Shown one piece after another: positions 47,137-56,157 of a DNA stretch of 64,000 nucleotides. Position numbers and translations under genes: made by a program. Each line of letters starts with the position of its first letter. The stretch's first letter is position 1. Source of the stretch: Luteimonas cucumeris. Lineage in GTDB: Bacteria > Pseudomonadota > Gammaproteobacteria > Xanthomonadales > Xanthomonadaceae. The notes below the pieces were generated by a model that saw nothing but the letters and a program-made list of their open reading frames with translations, was not told where the DNA came from and made no database searches. Where the stretch lies: assembly GCF_007830035.1 (NCBI RefSeq), contig NZ_VLKN01000003.1, positions 527,235-591,234 on the forward strand, in the 5' to 3' direction.

Positions 47137-48446
47137 GCCGCGCCAGCTGGCGCCACCTGCAGCCCGACCGCTTGGGCCCGCGCCACGAAACCAGGAAACG
47201 AGGTCGCCACATTGGCGACATCCGTGATCCGCACCTTCTCCCGGCTCAGTTGCGCGGCGACCGCAAAGGCCATCGCCACTCGATGATCGCCATGGCTGTC
47301 GATCTGGCCGCCGGACACGGGGCCGCCCTGGATGTCGGCGCCGTCCGGCGTCTCGACGATGCGCACGCCGAGCTGCGCCAGGCCGGCGGCCATGGTCGCG
47401 ATCCGATCCGATTCCTTGACCCGCAATTCCGCCGCGCCGCGTACGCGGGTCGTGCCCTGCGCGCAGGCCGCGGCGATGAACAGGATCGGGAACTCGTCGA
47501 TCATGTCGGCAACGTGCGCAACCGGCACCTCGATGCCGCGCAGCGCGGCGTGGCGCACGACCAGGTCCGCCACCGGTTCACCGCCGCATTCGCTGCGGTT
47601 GTGTTCGACGATGTCGGCGCCCATGGCGCGCAGCACGTGCAGCAGTCCGGTACGGCGCGGATTGAGGCCAACACCTTTCAAGGTGAGCAAGGAGCCCGGC
47701 ACCAGTGTCGCCGCAACGATGAAGAACGCCGCCGAGGAGAAATCGGCCGGCACCACGACATCCGTCGCCCGCAGGCGGTGGCCGCCCGGGAGCCTCGCGA
47801 TGCCAGGCGCGAACTGGATCGGCCAGCCGAATGCGGCCAGCATCCGCTCGCTGTAGTCGCGCGTCGGCTGCGGTTCGCGCACGATGGTTTCGCCCCGCGC
47901 ACGCAGGCCGGCCAGCAGCAACGCCGACTTGACCTGTGCGCTGGGTACCTCGCAGGTGTAGTCGATGGCGGTCAACTGGCTGCCACCGTGGATCTGCAGC
48001 GGCGGCACTCCGCCTTCCGCGGCACTGATCCTTGCATTCATCCGTTCCAGCGGTTCGATGACGCGGCGCATCGGCCGTTTCGACAGCGACACGTCACCTA
48101 CCAGTTCGCAATCGAAATCCTGCCCGCACAACAATCCCGCCAGCAGTCGCATGGCAGTACCCGCATTGCCGCAATCGAGCGGCGCGACAGGTGCGCGCAG
48201 ACCGTCGATGCCGACGCCGTGGACGATGCGCACGCCCTGGTCCGGGGCTTCGATGCCCACGCCCAGTTGCTGGAAAACCGCCGCGGTGGCACGCGTATCC
48301 TCGCCTTCGAGAAAGCCTTCGATGCGCGAGACGCCGTCTGCGATCGCCGCCAGCATGATCGCCCGATGCGAGACCGACTTGTCGCCCGGAACTTCGAGCG
48401 TGCCGTGCAATGCAGTTCCGGGGCCGGCGATCCAGTCCATGCTCAT
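47133..48446 (-). CDS. aroA: 3-phosphoshikimate 1-carboxyvinyltransferase (EPSP synthase)
   Basis: Shikimate pathway enzyme joining PEP and shikimate-3-phosphate; 437 residues. Signatures are VPGDKSVSHRAIML (Lys and Ser-His-Arg of the substrate site), LDCGNAGTAMRLLAGLL, and GDHRVAMAFAVAA near the C-terminus. AGGGA precedes the ATG; a second ATG two codons later is possible. It is the last gene of the serC-pheA-hisC-aroA operon, 50 bases after hisC. Confidence 0.96.
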   Translation of the reverse strand: MSMDWIAGPGTALHGTLEVPGDKSVSHRAIMLAAIADGVSRIEGFLEGEDTRATAAVFQQLGVGIEAPDQGVRIVHGVGIDGLRAPVAPLDCGNAGTAMRLLAGLLCGQDFDCELVGDVSLSKRPMRRVIEPLERMNARISAAEGGVPPLQIHGGSQLTAIDYTCEVPSAQVKSALLLAGLRARGETIVREPQPTRDYSERMLAAFGWPIQFAPGIARLPGGHRLRATDVVVPADFSSAAFFIVAATLVPGSLLTLKGVGLNPRRTGLLHVLRAMGADIVEHNRSECGGEPVADLVVRHAALRGIEVPVAHVADMIDEFPILFIAAACAQGTTRVRGAAELRVKESDRIATMAAGLAQLGVRIVETPDGADIQGGPVSGGQIDSHGDHRVAMAFAVAAQLSREKVRITDVANVATSFPGFVARAQAVGLQVAPAGAA

Positions 48447-48496
48447 GCGTTTTCCCTGGAATCGACAGCCGGGGCACTGAAAATCGATACCGTCAC

Positions 48497-49621
48497 TTAC
48501 AACACCTCATCCAGTGCTTGCAGCAGTCGCTTATTGCCAGCGGCGTCGCCGACGCTGATGCGCAGGCATTCGGCAAGTCCGTAGCCGGCCATCGGACGCA
48601 ACACCACGCCGCGGACGACAAGTTCGCGCTCCAGTTCGATGCTGCGTGGGCCGAATTCGGCCAACAGGAAATTGGTCTGCGACGGGTACACGAAAATCCC
48701 ACGCTGGCGCAGTGCGTCGGCGAGCGCATCGCGCTCCCTGGCGTTGTACGCGCTCGTCGCCTGCAGGTAAGCCTCGTCGGCCAGCGCAGCCGCTGCGGCG
48801 GCCAAGCCGACGGAATTGACGTTGAAGCTTTCACGCACGCGCTCCATCACTGCCACGAGTCCGGGATGCGCGACGGCGTAGCCGATGCGCAGCCCTGCCA
48901 GCGCGTAGGCCTTGCTGAAGGTACGGGTGATGATCAGGTTCGGGTGGCGATCGAGCATGGACAATGCGGACGCGTAATCCGGCGCATCGGCGAGTTCCGC
49001 GTAGGCCTCGTCGATCACGACCAGCACGTCGGCCGGCGTGCGCTGCAGAAATCCCGCCAGCGCATCGCGATCGAACCAGGTTCCAGTCGGATTGTTCGGA
49101 TTGGCCAGATAGACCAGTCGCGTCGACGGTGCGATCGCCGCAGCGATCGCATCGAGATCGTGACCACGCGGCATGGCGTGGTCGCGCGGAAGCGCTGGCG
49201 CGGCGACGAACCGCGCACCAGCTGCCTGCGCCGCGAGCGCGTAGACGGAGAAACCATACTGCGCGGCTACCACGTCGCTTCCCGGTCCCGAGAACACCTG
49301 CGCGAACTGCATCAGCAACTCATGCGAACCATTGCCGAGCAGGATGCAATCCATTGCGACGCCATGCTTCGTCGCCAATGCACGTTTCAGTTCACCGCCG
49401 AGCGGGTCCGGATAAATGTGGAGGCTGTCGAGCGCAGCCAGCACGACGTCGCGCACGCGCGGGCTCGGGCCGTACGGATTCTCGTTCGATCCCAGTTCCA
49501 GCAGGCCTTGCGCGCCGAAGCGATGCCGCAGCGCGACCAGGTCATGGCCCGGATCATAGGCCCGCAGGCCGCGAATGCCGTCGCTGGCGAGTCGCTCGAA
49601 ATCGATAGCGTCCAGGCTCAC
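48497..49621 (-). CDS. hisC: histidinol-phosphate aminotransferase
   Basis: Fold-type I PLP enzyme of 374 residues. GSNENPYGPSP at the N-terminus, YLANPNNPTGTWFD, VVIDEAYAEL, and the PLP Lys in TRTFSKAYALAGLRIGYA all fit HisC. The GTG start is chosen because it gives the family length and lies 10 bases after pheA; the ATG further upstream lies within pheA. In the operon it probably serves histidine synthesis and, as in relatives, transamination of aromatic keto acids (inference). Confidence 0.93.
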   Translation of the reverse strand: MSLDAIDFERLASDGIRGLRAYDPGHDLVALRHRFGAQGLLELGSNENPYGPSPRVRDVVLAALDSLHIYPDPLGGELKRALATKHGVAMDCILLGNGSHELLMQFAQVFSGPGSDVVAAQYGFSVYALAAQAAGARFVAAPALPRDHAMPRGHDLDAIAAAIAPSTRLVYLANPNNPTGTWFDRDALAGFLQRTPADVLVVIDEAYAELADAPDYASALSMLDRHPNLIITRTFSKAYALAGLRIGYAVAHPGLVAVMERVRESFNVNSVGLAAAAAALADEAYLQATSAYNARERDALADALRQRGIFVYPSQTNFLLAEFGPRSIELERELVVRGVVLRPMAGYGLAECLRISVGDAAGNKRLLQALDEVL

Positions 49622-49631
49622 GAACGCGCAC

Positions 49632-50798
49632 TCACAGCACGGCGACGGGGTACGAACCGAGCACGCGCACGTCGCCGGCGCTCTCACCGACCTCGGCCAA
49701 GGCATCGCGCAACGGCGACTCGTGCACGTGACCTGCGACATCGATGAAGAACGCGTACTGCCACAGGCCACCATGCGCCGGCCGCGATTCGATCCGGTTC
49801 ATGCTGATGCCGCGCCGCGCCAATGGCTCCAGCACGCCATACAGGGCGCCGGGACGGTCGCGGATGAATACCAGCAGCGAGGTGCGGTCGTGCCCCGACG
49901 GCGGGAACAGTTCGCGGCCCAGCACCAGGAAACGCGTGGTGTTGTCGGAACGGTCCTCGATCGGCCCGGCGATCGTCTTCAGCCCGTAGACGTGCGCGGC
50001 CGTTTCGCCGGCAATGGCGGCGGCATCGTCGGAATTGCGCGCGCGCCGCGCCGCTTCGGCATTGCTGGAAACGGGGATCTTCTCCGCCTTCGGCAGGTTC
50101 TGCCGCAGCCAGCCACCGCACTGCGCCAGCGACATCGGGTGCGAATAGACGCGTTCGATGTCCTCGATGCGCCCGGTGCGCGACAGCAGGTGCTGGTGCA
50201 CGCGCAACTCGACTTCGCCGCAGATCATCAGCGGCGAAGTCAGGAACATGTCCAGCGTCGACTGGATGGTGCCCTGCCCCGAGTTCTCGACCGGCACCAC
50301 GCCGAAGTCGGCGTTGCGGGCCGCCACTTCCTGGAACACTTCCTCGATGCTCGCCAGCGGCAGGCCCTTGGCCGAATGGCCGAAGTGCTTGTGCACCGCC
50401 TGCTGCGAGAACGTGCCCTCCGGTCCGAGGAAGCCGATCTTCAGCGGCTCCTGCTGGGCGAGGCAGGCCGACATGATCTCGCGGAACAGCCGGACCAGCG
50501 TTTCGTCGCCGAGCGGCCCTTCATTGCGGTCGACCACGCGGCGCAACACCTGCGCCTCGCGTTCCGGCCGGTAGTAGTCCACGGCCGCGGCAAGCTTGCC
50601 CTTGGCCTTGCCGACCTGGTGCGCCCACTGCGCACGCTCGACGATCAGCTGCTGGATCTGGCGGTCGAGACCGTCGATCTGCGCGCGCACTTCGTCGAGG
50701 TCGGGTTTCCCCGCCGCCTTCGCGGGGGCCGCCGGCTTGCCGGCCGTTGCCGGCTTGGCCTGCCTGGTCCTGGCATCGGGTGATTTGCGCTTAGCCAT
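49632..50798 (-). CDS. pheA: bifunctional chorismate mutase / prephenate dehydratase
   Basis: P-protein for phenylalanine synthesis, 388 residues. After a ~30-residue Lys/Ala/Pro-rich leader comes an AroQ-type chorismate mutase domain (about 33-110, [20 protein letters not shown]). The dehydratase domain begins [20 protein letters not shown] and contains TTRFLVLGR. The C-terminal ACT domain binds Phe ([20 protein letters not shown], then RIESRP). The ATG lies within the last codons of serC (8-base overlap), so the two are translationally coupled. Feedback inhibition by Phe is expected from the intact ESRP motif. Confidence 0.96.
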   Translation of the reverse strand: MAKRKSPDARTRQAKPATAGKPAAPAKAAGKPDLDEVRAQIDGLDRQIQQLIVERAQWAHQVGKAKGKLAAAVDYYRPEREAQVLRRVVDRNEGPLGDETLVRLFREIMSACLAQQEPLKIGFLGPEGTFSQQAVHKHFGHSAKGLPLASIEEVFQEVAARNADFGVVPVENSGQGTIQSTLDMFLTSPLMICGEVELRVHQHLLSRTGRIEDIERVYSHPMSLAQCGGWLRQNLPKAEKIPVSSNAEAARRARNSDDAAAIAGETAAHVYGLKTIAGPIEDRSDNTTRFLVLGRELFPPSGHDRTSLLVFIRDRPGALYGVLEPLARRGISMNRIESRPAHGGLWQYAFFIDVAGHVHESPLRDALAEVGESAGDVRVLGSYPVAVL

Positions 50799-51876
50799 GG
50801 CGATTCTGGAAATCCTGCATGAAAGCGGTGAGCGCCTGCACGCCCTCGACCGGCATCGCGTTGTAGATGGAAGCACGCATGCCGCCCAGCGCACGATGTC
50901 CCTTCAGCGAGATCAGTTGCGCAGCCGCAGCTTCCTTCAGGAATGGCTTGTCCAGCGCCTCGTCGTGCAGGAAGAACGGCACGTTCATGCGCGAGCGCAC
51001 GGCGGGATCGACTTCGTTGCGGTAAAAGCCGCCGGAACCGTCGATGGTCGAATACAGCAGCGCGGATTTCCGTGCATTGCGCACGGCGAATTCCTGCACG
51101 CCGCCTTCTGCCAGCATCCACTTGAACACCAGTCCGGCCAGGTACCAGTTCCAGGTCGGCGGCGTGTTGAGCATCGACTCGCCCTTGAGGTGCGAGCGAT
51201 AGTCGAAGATGTCGGCGCGCGGCTGGCCGGCGCGATCGAGCAGGTCGCGACGGACGATGACGACGCTGATGCCGACCGGGCCGAGGTTCTTCTGCGCACC
51301 GGCGTAGATCAGCCCGTACTTCGACACGTCGATCGGCTCGGAAGCGATGCTGGAACTGAAGTCCGCAAACAGCGGCACGGCGCCAACATCGGGCACGTCG
51401 CGGAACTCGACGCCGTGGATGGTCTCGTTGGCGGTGACGTGCACGTAGGCGGCATCGTCGGACAGCTGCCAGGAGGCGCGCGCCGGGATGCCGCGGAAGC
51501 CGCCGGCTTCGCCGGTCGCCGCGACGCGTGCATCGAGATAAGGCTTGACCTGCTTGATCGCGGTCTTGCCCCAGTGCCCGCTGATGACGTAGTCGGCCAC
51601 CTGCCTGGGATTGGCGAAGTTCAGTGCGATCAGCGCCTGCTGCGTGGTCGCACCGCCCTGCATGAACAGCACCGCGTAGTCGTCCGGGATGCCGACCAGC
51701 CTGCGCAGGTCCGCCTCGGCTTCGGCGGCGATGCCCATGAACTCCGGTCCGCGATGGCTCAGCTCGACGATCGACGCGCCGACGCCGTGCCAGTCCAGCA
51801 TTTCGGACTGGGCCTGGAGTAGCACCGGTTCGGGCAGGGTGGCAGGACCGGCACTGAAGTTGAAGGCGCGCGACAT
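50791..51876 (-). CDS. serC: phosphoserine aminotransferase
   Basis: PLP enzyme of serine and pyridoxine synthesis, 361 residues. It starts [19 protein letters not shown], the family N-terminus. It carries [16 protein letters not shown], the PLP Lys in [18 protein letters not shown], and [17 protein letters not shown]. It is the first gene of serC-pheA-hisC-aroA and overlaps pheA. An FHA-domain gene on the same strand ends 94 bases upstream and probably belongs to a separate unit. Confidence 0.97.
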   Translation of the reverse strand: MSRAFNFSAGPATLPEPVLLQAQSEMLDWHGVGASIVELSHRGPEFMGIAAEAEADLRRLVGIPDDYAVLFMQGGATTQQALIALNFANPRQVADYVISGHWGKTAIKQVKPYLDARVAATGEAGGFRGIPARASWQLSDDAAYVHVTANETIHGVEFRDVPDVGAVPLFADFSSSIASEPIDVSKYGLIYAGAQKNLGPVGISVVIVRRDLLDRAGQPRADIFDYRSHLKGESMLNTPPTWNWYLAGLVFKWMLAEGGVQEFAVRNARKSALLYSTIDGSGGFYRNEVDPAVRSRMNVPFFLHDEALDKPFLKEAAAAQLISLKGHRALGGMRASIYNAMPVEGVQALTAFMQDFQNRHG

Positions 51877-51970
51877 CGTGGGCTTCCGTGGATGGGGACG
51901 ACCCTAGTATGCCGCAGTGCAGCACGATCGCCGACGGTTTCGGCTGGAACCAATCCCCGGCCTTGACGCC

Positions 51971-52780
51971 CTACTTGGGAGCGAACCAGAACAACGCCGC
52001 CAGCGCCGTGGCCAGCAGCGCCGCGGCCACCAGCAGCCAGGGCAGCCGCCACGCGGAGCCGGCACGCGGCGCCTCATCGGCGCCATCCGTGGCAACCGGT
52101 CGATCCTGATGACCCGGCGTCGCCGCGGGGGTTGCGCGTGCCGGCGCTTCAACCACGAAACGGTGGTGCGCATCGAACACGACCTGGTCGCCCGCCATCA
52201 GCACGGCATCGCGCACACGCTCGCCGTTGACCACACTTCCGTCGTACGAACCCAGGTCGCGCAGGACCACCTGCTCGCCGTGCAGCTCGATGCGGGCATG
52301 GCGGTCGGCGAAGGCCGGATCGTCGATGCGGATGTCGGATTGTTCCAGCCGCCCGACCACCCGTGGCCGGTCGAGCGTGAAGCAGCGGCCATGGTATTGG
52401 CCACCGACGCCGCGCAGCACGATGCGCAGGTTGCCGTTGCCGTCGGCCGGGGCGTTGACCAGTTCGCGCGGCAAGCCTTCGGCCACGCCGGCGCCGGCCA
52501 GCACCATCTCGATGCCTTCGACATGCACGCTGTCGCCAAGCCGCAGCATGGTCATGCGCAGCACCGGACGGCCGTTGACGTGCACGCCGCGGATGCCGTC
52601 GGCCACTGCAAGCCACACACCGCGGCGGTCGATGCAGAACTGCACCAGCGCATCCTGCGGCGAGTCGACGATGCCGATCGCCCGGTCATGGTCGGGATCG
52701 CGGCCAATGCCATGCACGCCCATGCCGATCGGGATGTCGGGATGGTCGTGGCTCGGAAATCGCAGTCTCAGATCATTCAC
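51971..52780 (-). CDS. FHA domain-containing membrane protein
   Basis: A 269-residue protein starting at a GTG (NDLRLRFPSHDHPDIP). An N-terminal half with a degenerate FHA-like pattern (GVHVNGRPVLRMTMLRLGD) is followed by a clearer FHA domain at about 145-215 (VVGRLEQSDIRIDDPAFADR, HARIELHGEQ, SVVNGERV). One C-terminal helix (LPWLLVAAALLATALAALFW) anchors it. The Ser normally found in the SRxHA phosphothreonine site is Ala here, so phosphopeptide binding is doubtful. No kinase gene is near. It is divergent from the PHA-granule gene. Confidence 0.8.
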   Translation of the reverse strand: MNDLRLRFPSHDHPDIPIGMGVHGIGRDPDHDRAIGIVDSPQDALVQFCIDRRGVWLAVADGIRGVHVNGRPVLRMTMLRLGDSVHVEGIEMVLAGAGVAEGLPRELVNAPADGNGNLRIVLRGVGGQYHGRCFTLDRPRVVGRLEQSDIRIDDPAFADRHARIELHGEQVVLRDLGSYDGSVVNGERVRDAVLMAGDQVVFDAHHRFVVEAPARATPAATPGHQDRPVATDGADEAPRAGSAWRLPWLLVAAALLATALAALFWFAPK

Positions 52781-52862
52781 GCCGCGTATTCTTGCATGCC
52801 GCGCGCTTGGATCGCGCTGGGGCAAGCCCCACAATGCCGACAAAGCCAACCGGAGCGGCCGC

Positions 52863-53138
52863 ATGTCCAGCATCGATATCCATCACCCGCACTCGCTGCC
52901 GATGCCCAAGGCGCGCAAGGCGGTCGAGGAAGTCGCACAGAAGCTGGCCGAGCGTTTCGGCGTCGACTACAGCTGGGACGAGGACACGCTCAACTTCATG
53001 CGTTCGGGCGTCGACGGCAAGATCGCCCTGCTCCCCAAGCAGCTCCATGTCAGCGCCGAACTGGGCTTCCTGCTGTCGGCGCTGAAAGGGCCGATCGAAA
53101 GCGAAATCCGGCGCGTGCTGGACGAGCGCTTCAAGTAG
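52863..53138 (+). CDS. polyhydroxyalkanoic acid system family protein (PHA_gran_rgn)
   Basis: A 91-residue cytoplasmic protein. It begins MSSIDIHHPHSLPMPKARKA and contains FGVDYSWDEDTLNFMRSGVD and LLSALKGPIESEIRRVLDE. This is the pattern of the small family named for its link to PHA granules in other proteobacteria. A phasin gene lies 2.3 kb further on, which supports the link, but no PHA synthase is in the window. The biochemical role is not known. Confidence 0.85.
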   Translation: MSSIDIHHPHSLPMPKARKAVEEVAQKLAERFGVDYSWDEDTLNFMRSGVDGKIALLPKQLHVSAELGFLLSALKGPIESEIRRVLDERFK

Positions 53139-53183
53139 CCGACGGACCTGCGCGCGACCAGACCGGATACGCGCCAAGGCGCG

Positions 53184-53906
53184 TCAGGAAACCTCGCGGA
53201 ACGGTTCACTCTCCCCGGCGAACAGGCGTCGCGACACTTCGCGTTCGTTGCGATCGATCCGCCCGAGGAATTCATGGGCATCGCCCAGCGCCGCGAAAGC
53301 CTCGAAACCGCGCTCCAGGAATCCCTGCAGCTGGCCCAGCCCGGCGGCCTTGGCCGGGCCGCGCGACAGCCTGAGCAGGGTCGCCACCCCCGGCATCCGC
53401 AGCGCGCCGGACAGCCCGTGCCCGACACGCCCGATGAGTTCGACCTGGCGCCGGCGCAACCGCGGCAGCCCCACCTCGCGATAGGCGCGCGCATACAGCG
53501 ACTCATCCAGTCGCCTGCGTGTCGGCGCCAGCCGCTCCAGTACCTCCGCCATGCGCAGGTCGAAGGCCTGGGTCAGCGCACCGAGCTCGATGCCATCGGC
53601 GACTGTCCGCAACAGGGCTTCGGGCAGCAGGCGCTGCATCATCGGCAACACCTTGGCGATGTCGGCATCGCGGCGGCTGAAATCGTGCTCGCCATAAACA
53701 TCGGTGAGGAAGAAGTGCGCGGCCGGCGCGCTGCGCGGATCGCCGAGGAATCCGGCGAAGCTCGACTCCAGCCGCTGCGCCTGCCAGCGCCGCAACTCCG
53801 GCAGCCAACGCGAATTGTTGCGGGGTTCGCGGTGCGGATCGTATAGCGCCTGGTGGCAGGCCAAGCGGCGCTGCAGGCGCGGGACGACGGATCGTGACCG
53901 GGGCAT
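53184..53906 (-). CDS. FFLEELY-motif protein of unknown function
   Basis: A 240-residue helical, Arg-rich protein. The segment HFFLTDVYGEHDFSRRDADI corresponds to the FFLEELYGxxDFxxRDxD signature of a family found mainly in xanthomonads and relatives, here with TDV in place of EEL. No membrane segment or signal peptide is seen. It lies convergent with the PHA-granule gene and divergent from the patatin gene; in related genomes the family tends to keep this company (recollection, not tested here). Confidence 0.75.
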   Translation of the reverse strand: MPRSRSVVPRLQRRLACHQALYDPHREPRNNSRWLPELRRWQAQRLESSFAGFLGDPRSAPAAHFFLTDVYGEHDFSRRDADIAKVLPMMQRLLPEALLRTVADGIELGALTQAFDLRMAEVLERLAPTRRRLDESLYARAYREVGLPRLRRRQVELIGRVGHGLSGALRMPGVATLLRLSRGPAKAAGLGQLQGFLERGFEAFAALGDAHEFLGRIDRNEREVSRRLFAGESEPFREVS

Positions 53907-54086
53907 GGCCGCACTTTAGCGGATGGCATGGTGAACACGCTGCCATGTGTGGCGCATGGCAAGTCGCCATGCGTTCGGGATGGCGGAACGACGGACATGC
54001 GGACCGACGGTGAGCACGCGATGGCGCCGGCATGTCCGTCGGCGGCTATCGGCTACACTCGCTGCACTTCCGCCGCGCGATCGTCG

Positions 54087-55361
54087 ATGCTGCTACTCCA
54101 CCAGGCCCGCAACCGGCCCAGGACTTCCGCCACGGCGCGTTCGGGCACGCAAGCGCCGAAGATCGGACTGGCAGTCGCCGGCGGCGGCCCGATCGGCGGC
54201 ATGTATGAGCTCGGTGCGCTGCGCGCGCTCGACGAAGCGCTCGATGGTCTCGACCTGACCCGCCTGGATTGCTATGTCGGCGTCAGTTCCGGCGCATTCC
54301 TCGCCGCGGGCCTGGTCAATCGCATGAGCACCGCGCAGATGTGCCGGATCTTCATCACCGGCACCAGCGACGACGTGGAATTCCGGCCGGAAACCTTCCT
54401 GCGCCCGGCCATCCTCGAATACCTGCGCCGCGCCTCCAACCTGCCGCGGCTGGTCGCGGATTGGTGGCGCGAACTGTTGTTCGCGCCCGGCGAGGCGCGC
54501 TGGGCAGACCTCATCACCCGTTTCGGTGGACTCGTGCCGACCGGACTGTTCGACAACAGCGAGGTCGAGCGCTTCCTGCGCGAGGTGTTCGAACGCCGCG
54601 GCCGCAGCAACGATTTCCGCGAACTCGGGCGGCCGCTGTACGTCGTCGCAGTCGACCTGGACAGCGGCGAAGCGGTGCGTTTCGGCAGCCCCGGCTGGGA
54701 AGACGTGCCGATCTCGCATGCCATCCAGGCCAGCGCGGCATTGCCCGGCCTGTATCCGCCCGTGCAGATCCGCAACCGCCATTTCGTCGATGGCGCCCTG
54801 CGTCGCACCATGCACGCGTCGGTGGTGCTGGACCAGGGCATTGACCTGCTGCTCGGCGTCAATCCGCTGGTGCCGTTCGATGCCAGCCTGACGCCGCAAC
54901 ACGGGGCCGCGTGCGATCCGCGGGGACTTGCCGGCGGTGGCTTGCCGGCGGTGTTGTCGCAGACCTTCCGCACCATGCTGCAATCGCGCATGGAAATCGG
55001 CCTGGCCAAGTACGCGCAACAGTATCCGGACGTGGACCAGCTGGTGTTCGAGCCGAACGCCGATGATGGCGAGATGTTCTACACCAACCTTTTCAGCTTC
55101 TCGTCGCGCCATCAGGTCTGCCAGCTCGCCTACCGCAACACCCTGGCCGACCTGCGCAGGCGCGCCGATACCCTGCGCCCGCTGCTGGCCGCGCACGGCA
55201 TCCAGCTGCGCGAGGAGATCGTCAACGATCCGCAGCGCTCGATCCTCGATGGTCTCGACGAGCCGCCCCGGATGACCGATGCCACCGCGCGCCTGCATCG
55301 CGCGCTCGATGACGTCGCCCAGATGGTCGCTTCTCCAAACACGCGCCGCACACGCCGCTGA
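54087..55361 (+). CDS. patatin-like phospholipase family protein
   Basis: Predicted acyl hydrolase of about 424 residues. The oxyanion glycine loop is AVAGGGPIGGMYELGALRAL, the nucleophile Ser lies in GVSSGAFLAAG, and the catalytic Asp in FVDGALRR. The rest (FRTMLQSRMEIGLAKYAQQY, FSFSSRHQVCQLAYRNTL) is typical of long bacterial patatins. The start is uncertain: earlier in-frame ATGs exist at 53928, 53997 and 54021, and no ribosome site is strong. With the phasin and PHA-granule neighbours it may act on granule lipids or PHA; that is inference. Confidence 0.82.
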   Translation: MLLLHQARNRPRTSATARSGTQAPKIGLAVAGGGPIGGMYELGALRALDEALDGLDLTRLDCYVGVSSGAFLAAGLVNRMSTAQMCRIFITGTSDDVEFRPETFLRPAILEYLRRASNLPRLVADWWRELLFAPGEARWADLITRFGGLVPTGLFDNSEVERFLREVFERRGRSNDFRELGRPLYVVAVDLDSGEAVRFGSPGWEDVPISHAIQASAALPGLYPPVQIRNRHFVDGALRRTMHASVVLDQGIDLLLGVNPLVPFDASLTPQHGAACDPRGLAGGGLPAVLSQTFRTMLQSRMEIGLAKYAQQYPDVDQLVFEPNADDGEMFYTNLFSFSSRHQVCQLAYRNTLADLRRRADTLRPLLAAHGIQLREEIVNDPQRSILDGLDEPPRMTDATARLHRALDDVAQMVASPNTRRTRR

Positions 55362-55451
55362 TGCAACAACCACCGTCATGGCTGGTGTGAATGCTCTAGA
55401 TCGCGCGGCCAGACTCAAGTGCATTCCAACCTGCATCCGCAAGAGGAAACC

Positions 55452-55997
55452 ATGGCCAAGTTCAAGAAAGCGTCGAAGAAGAAGACCGCCACAGGCAGTG
55501 CCAGCGCACAGGCACAAGCCGAGCGCCTGTCGGGCACGTTGAGCGAATCGGCGCAGCAGATCTGGCTGGCCGGCGTCGGCGCGTTCGGACGTGCGCAGGC
55601 CGAAGGCACCAAGCTGTTCGAAGCGCTGGTCAAGGAAGGACTTTCATTCGAACAGACCGCACGCAAGTTTGCCGGCGGCCGCGCCGAGGCCGTTCGCGAC
55701 GCGATGGAAAACCGCGTCGGCCACGCCCGCGAACGCGCTGCCGACACTTGGGACAAGCTGGAAAAAGTGTTCGAGGACCGCGTGCAACGGGCGCTCACCC
55801 GACTTGGCGTGCCGGGTCGCGACGACCTCAATGCCCTGATCGATCGCGTCGATGAACTCAACGCGCAGCTGCGCAAGGCCAATGGCAGCACCCCGCGCGC
55901 CGCGCCGCGCAAGCAGGCCGCCAAGCCGGCGGTGCGCAAGACCGCAGTACGCAAGGCACCCGTCCGCAAGGCGCCGGTCCGAAAGAAAGCGCAATAA
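55452..55997 (+). CDS. phasin family protein
   Basis: Granule-surface protein of 181 residues. The phasin domain lies at about 20-135 (SESAQQIWLAGVGAFGRAQA, FEALVKEG, FEDRVQRALTRLGVPGRDDL). A Lys/Arg/Ala/Pro-rich tail follows with repeats of VRKAPVRKA, as in PhaF-type phasins whose tails bind DNA. GAGGAAAC precedes the ATG. It follows the patatin gene on the same strand and marks a PHA-granule neighbourhood. Confidence 0.9.
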   Translation: MAKFKKASKKKTATGSASAQAQAERLSGTLSESAQQIWLAGVGAFGRAQAEGTKLFEALVKEGLSFEQTARKFAGGRAEAVRDAMENRVGHARERAADTWDKLEKVFEDRVQRALTRLGVPGRDDLNALIDRVDELNAQLRKANGSTPRAAPRKQAAKPAVRKTAVRKAPVRKAPVRKKAQ

Positions 55998-56157
55998 GCC
56001 GGCGTTACGATCCAGGGCAAGTTCAGCCCGCCAGTCCATGCGAAGTTCGTAGGCTCCCCTCCCCCCTCACGGCTTCGGACTGGCGGGCTTCCCGTCTCGG
56101 CCGCCGGGCGCTCCGCTTCACGCGCTATAGTGCATCCAAGCGAAATGGGGATCGCCG

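Noticed and set aside
46794..48584. A 596-codon plus-strand open frame
   Set aside because: Antisense to aroA and part of the glycosyltransferase remnant; aroA motifs are complete on the minus strand.
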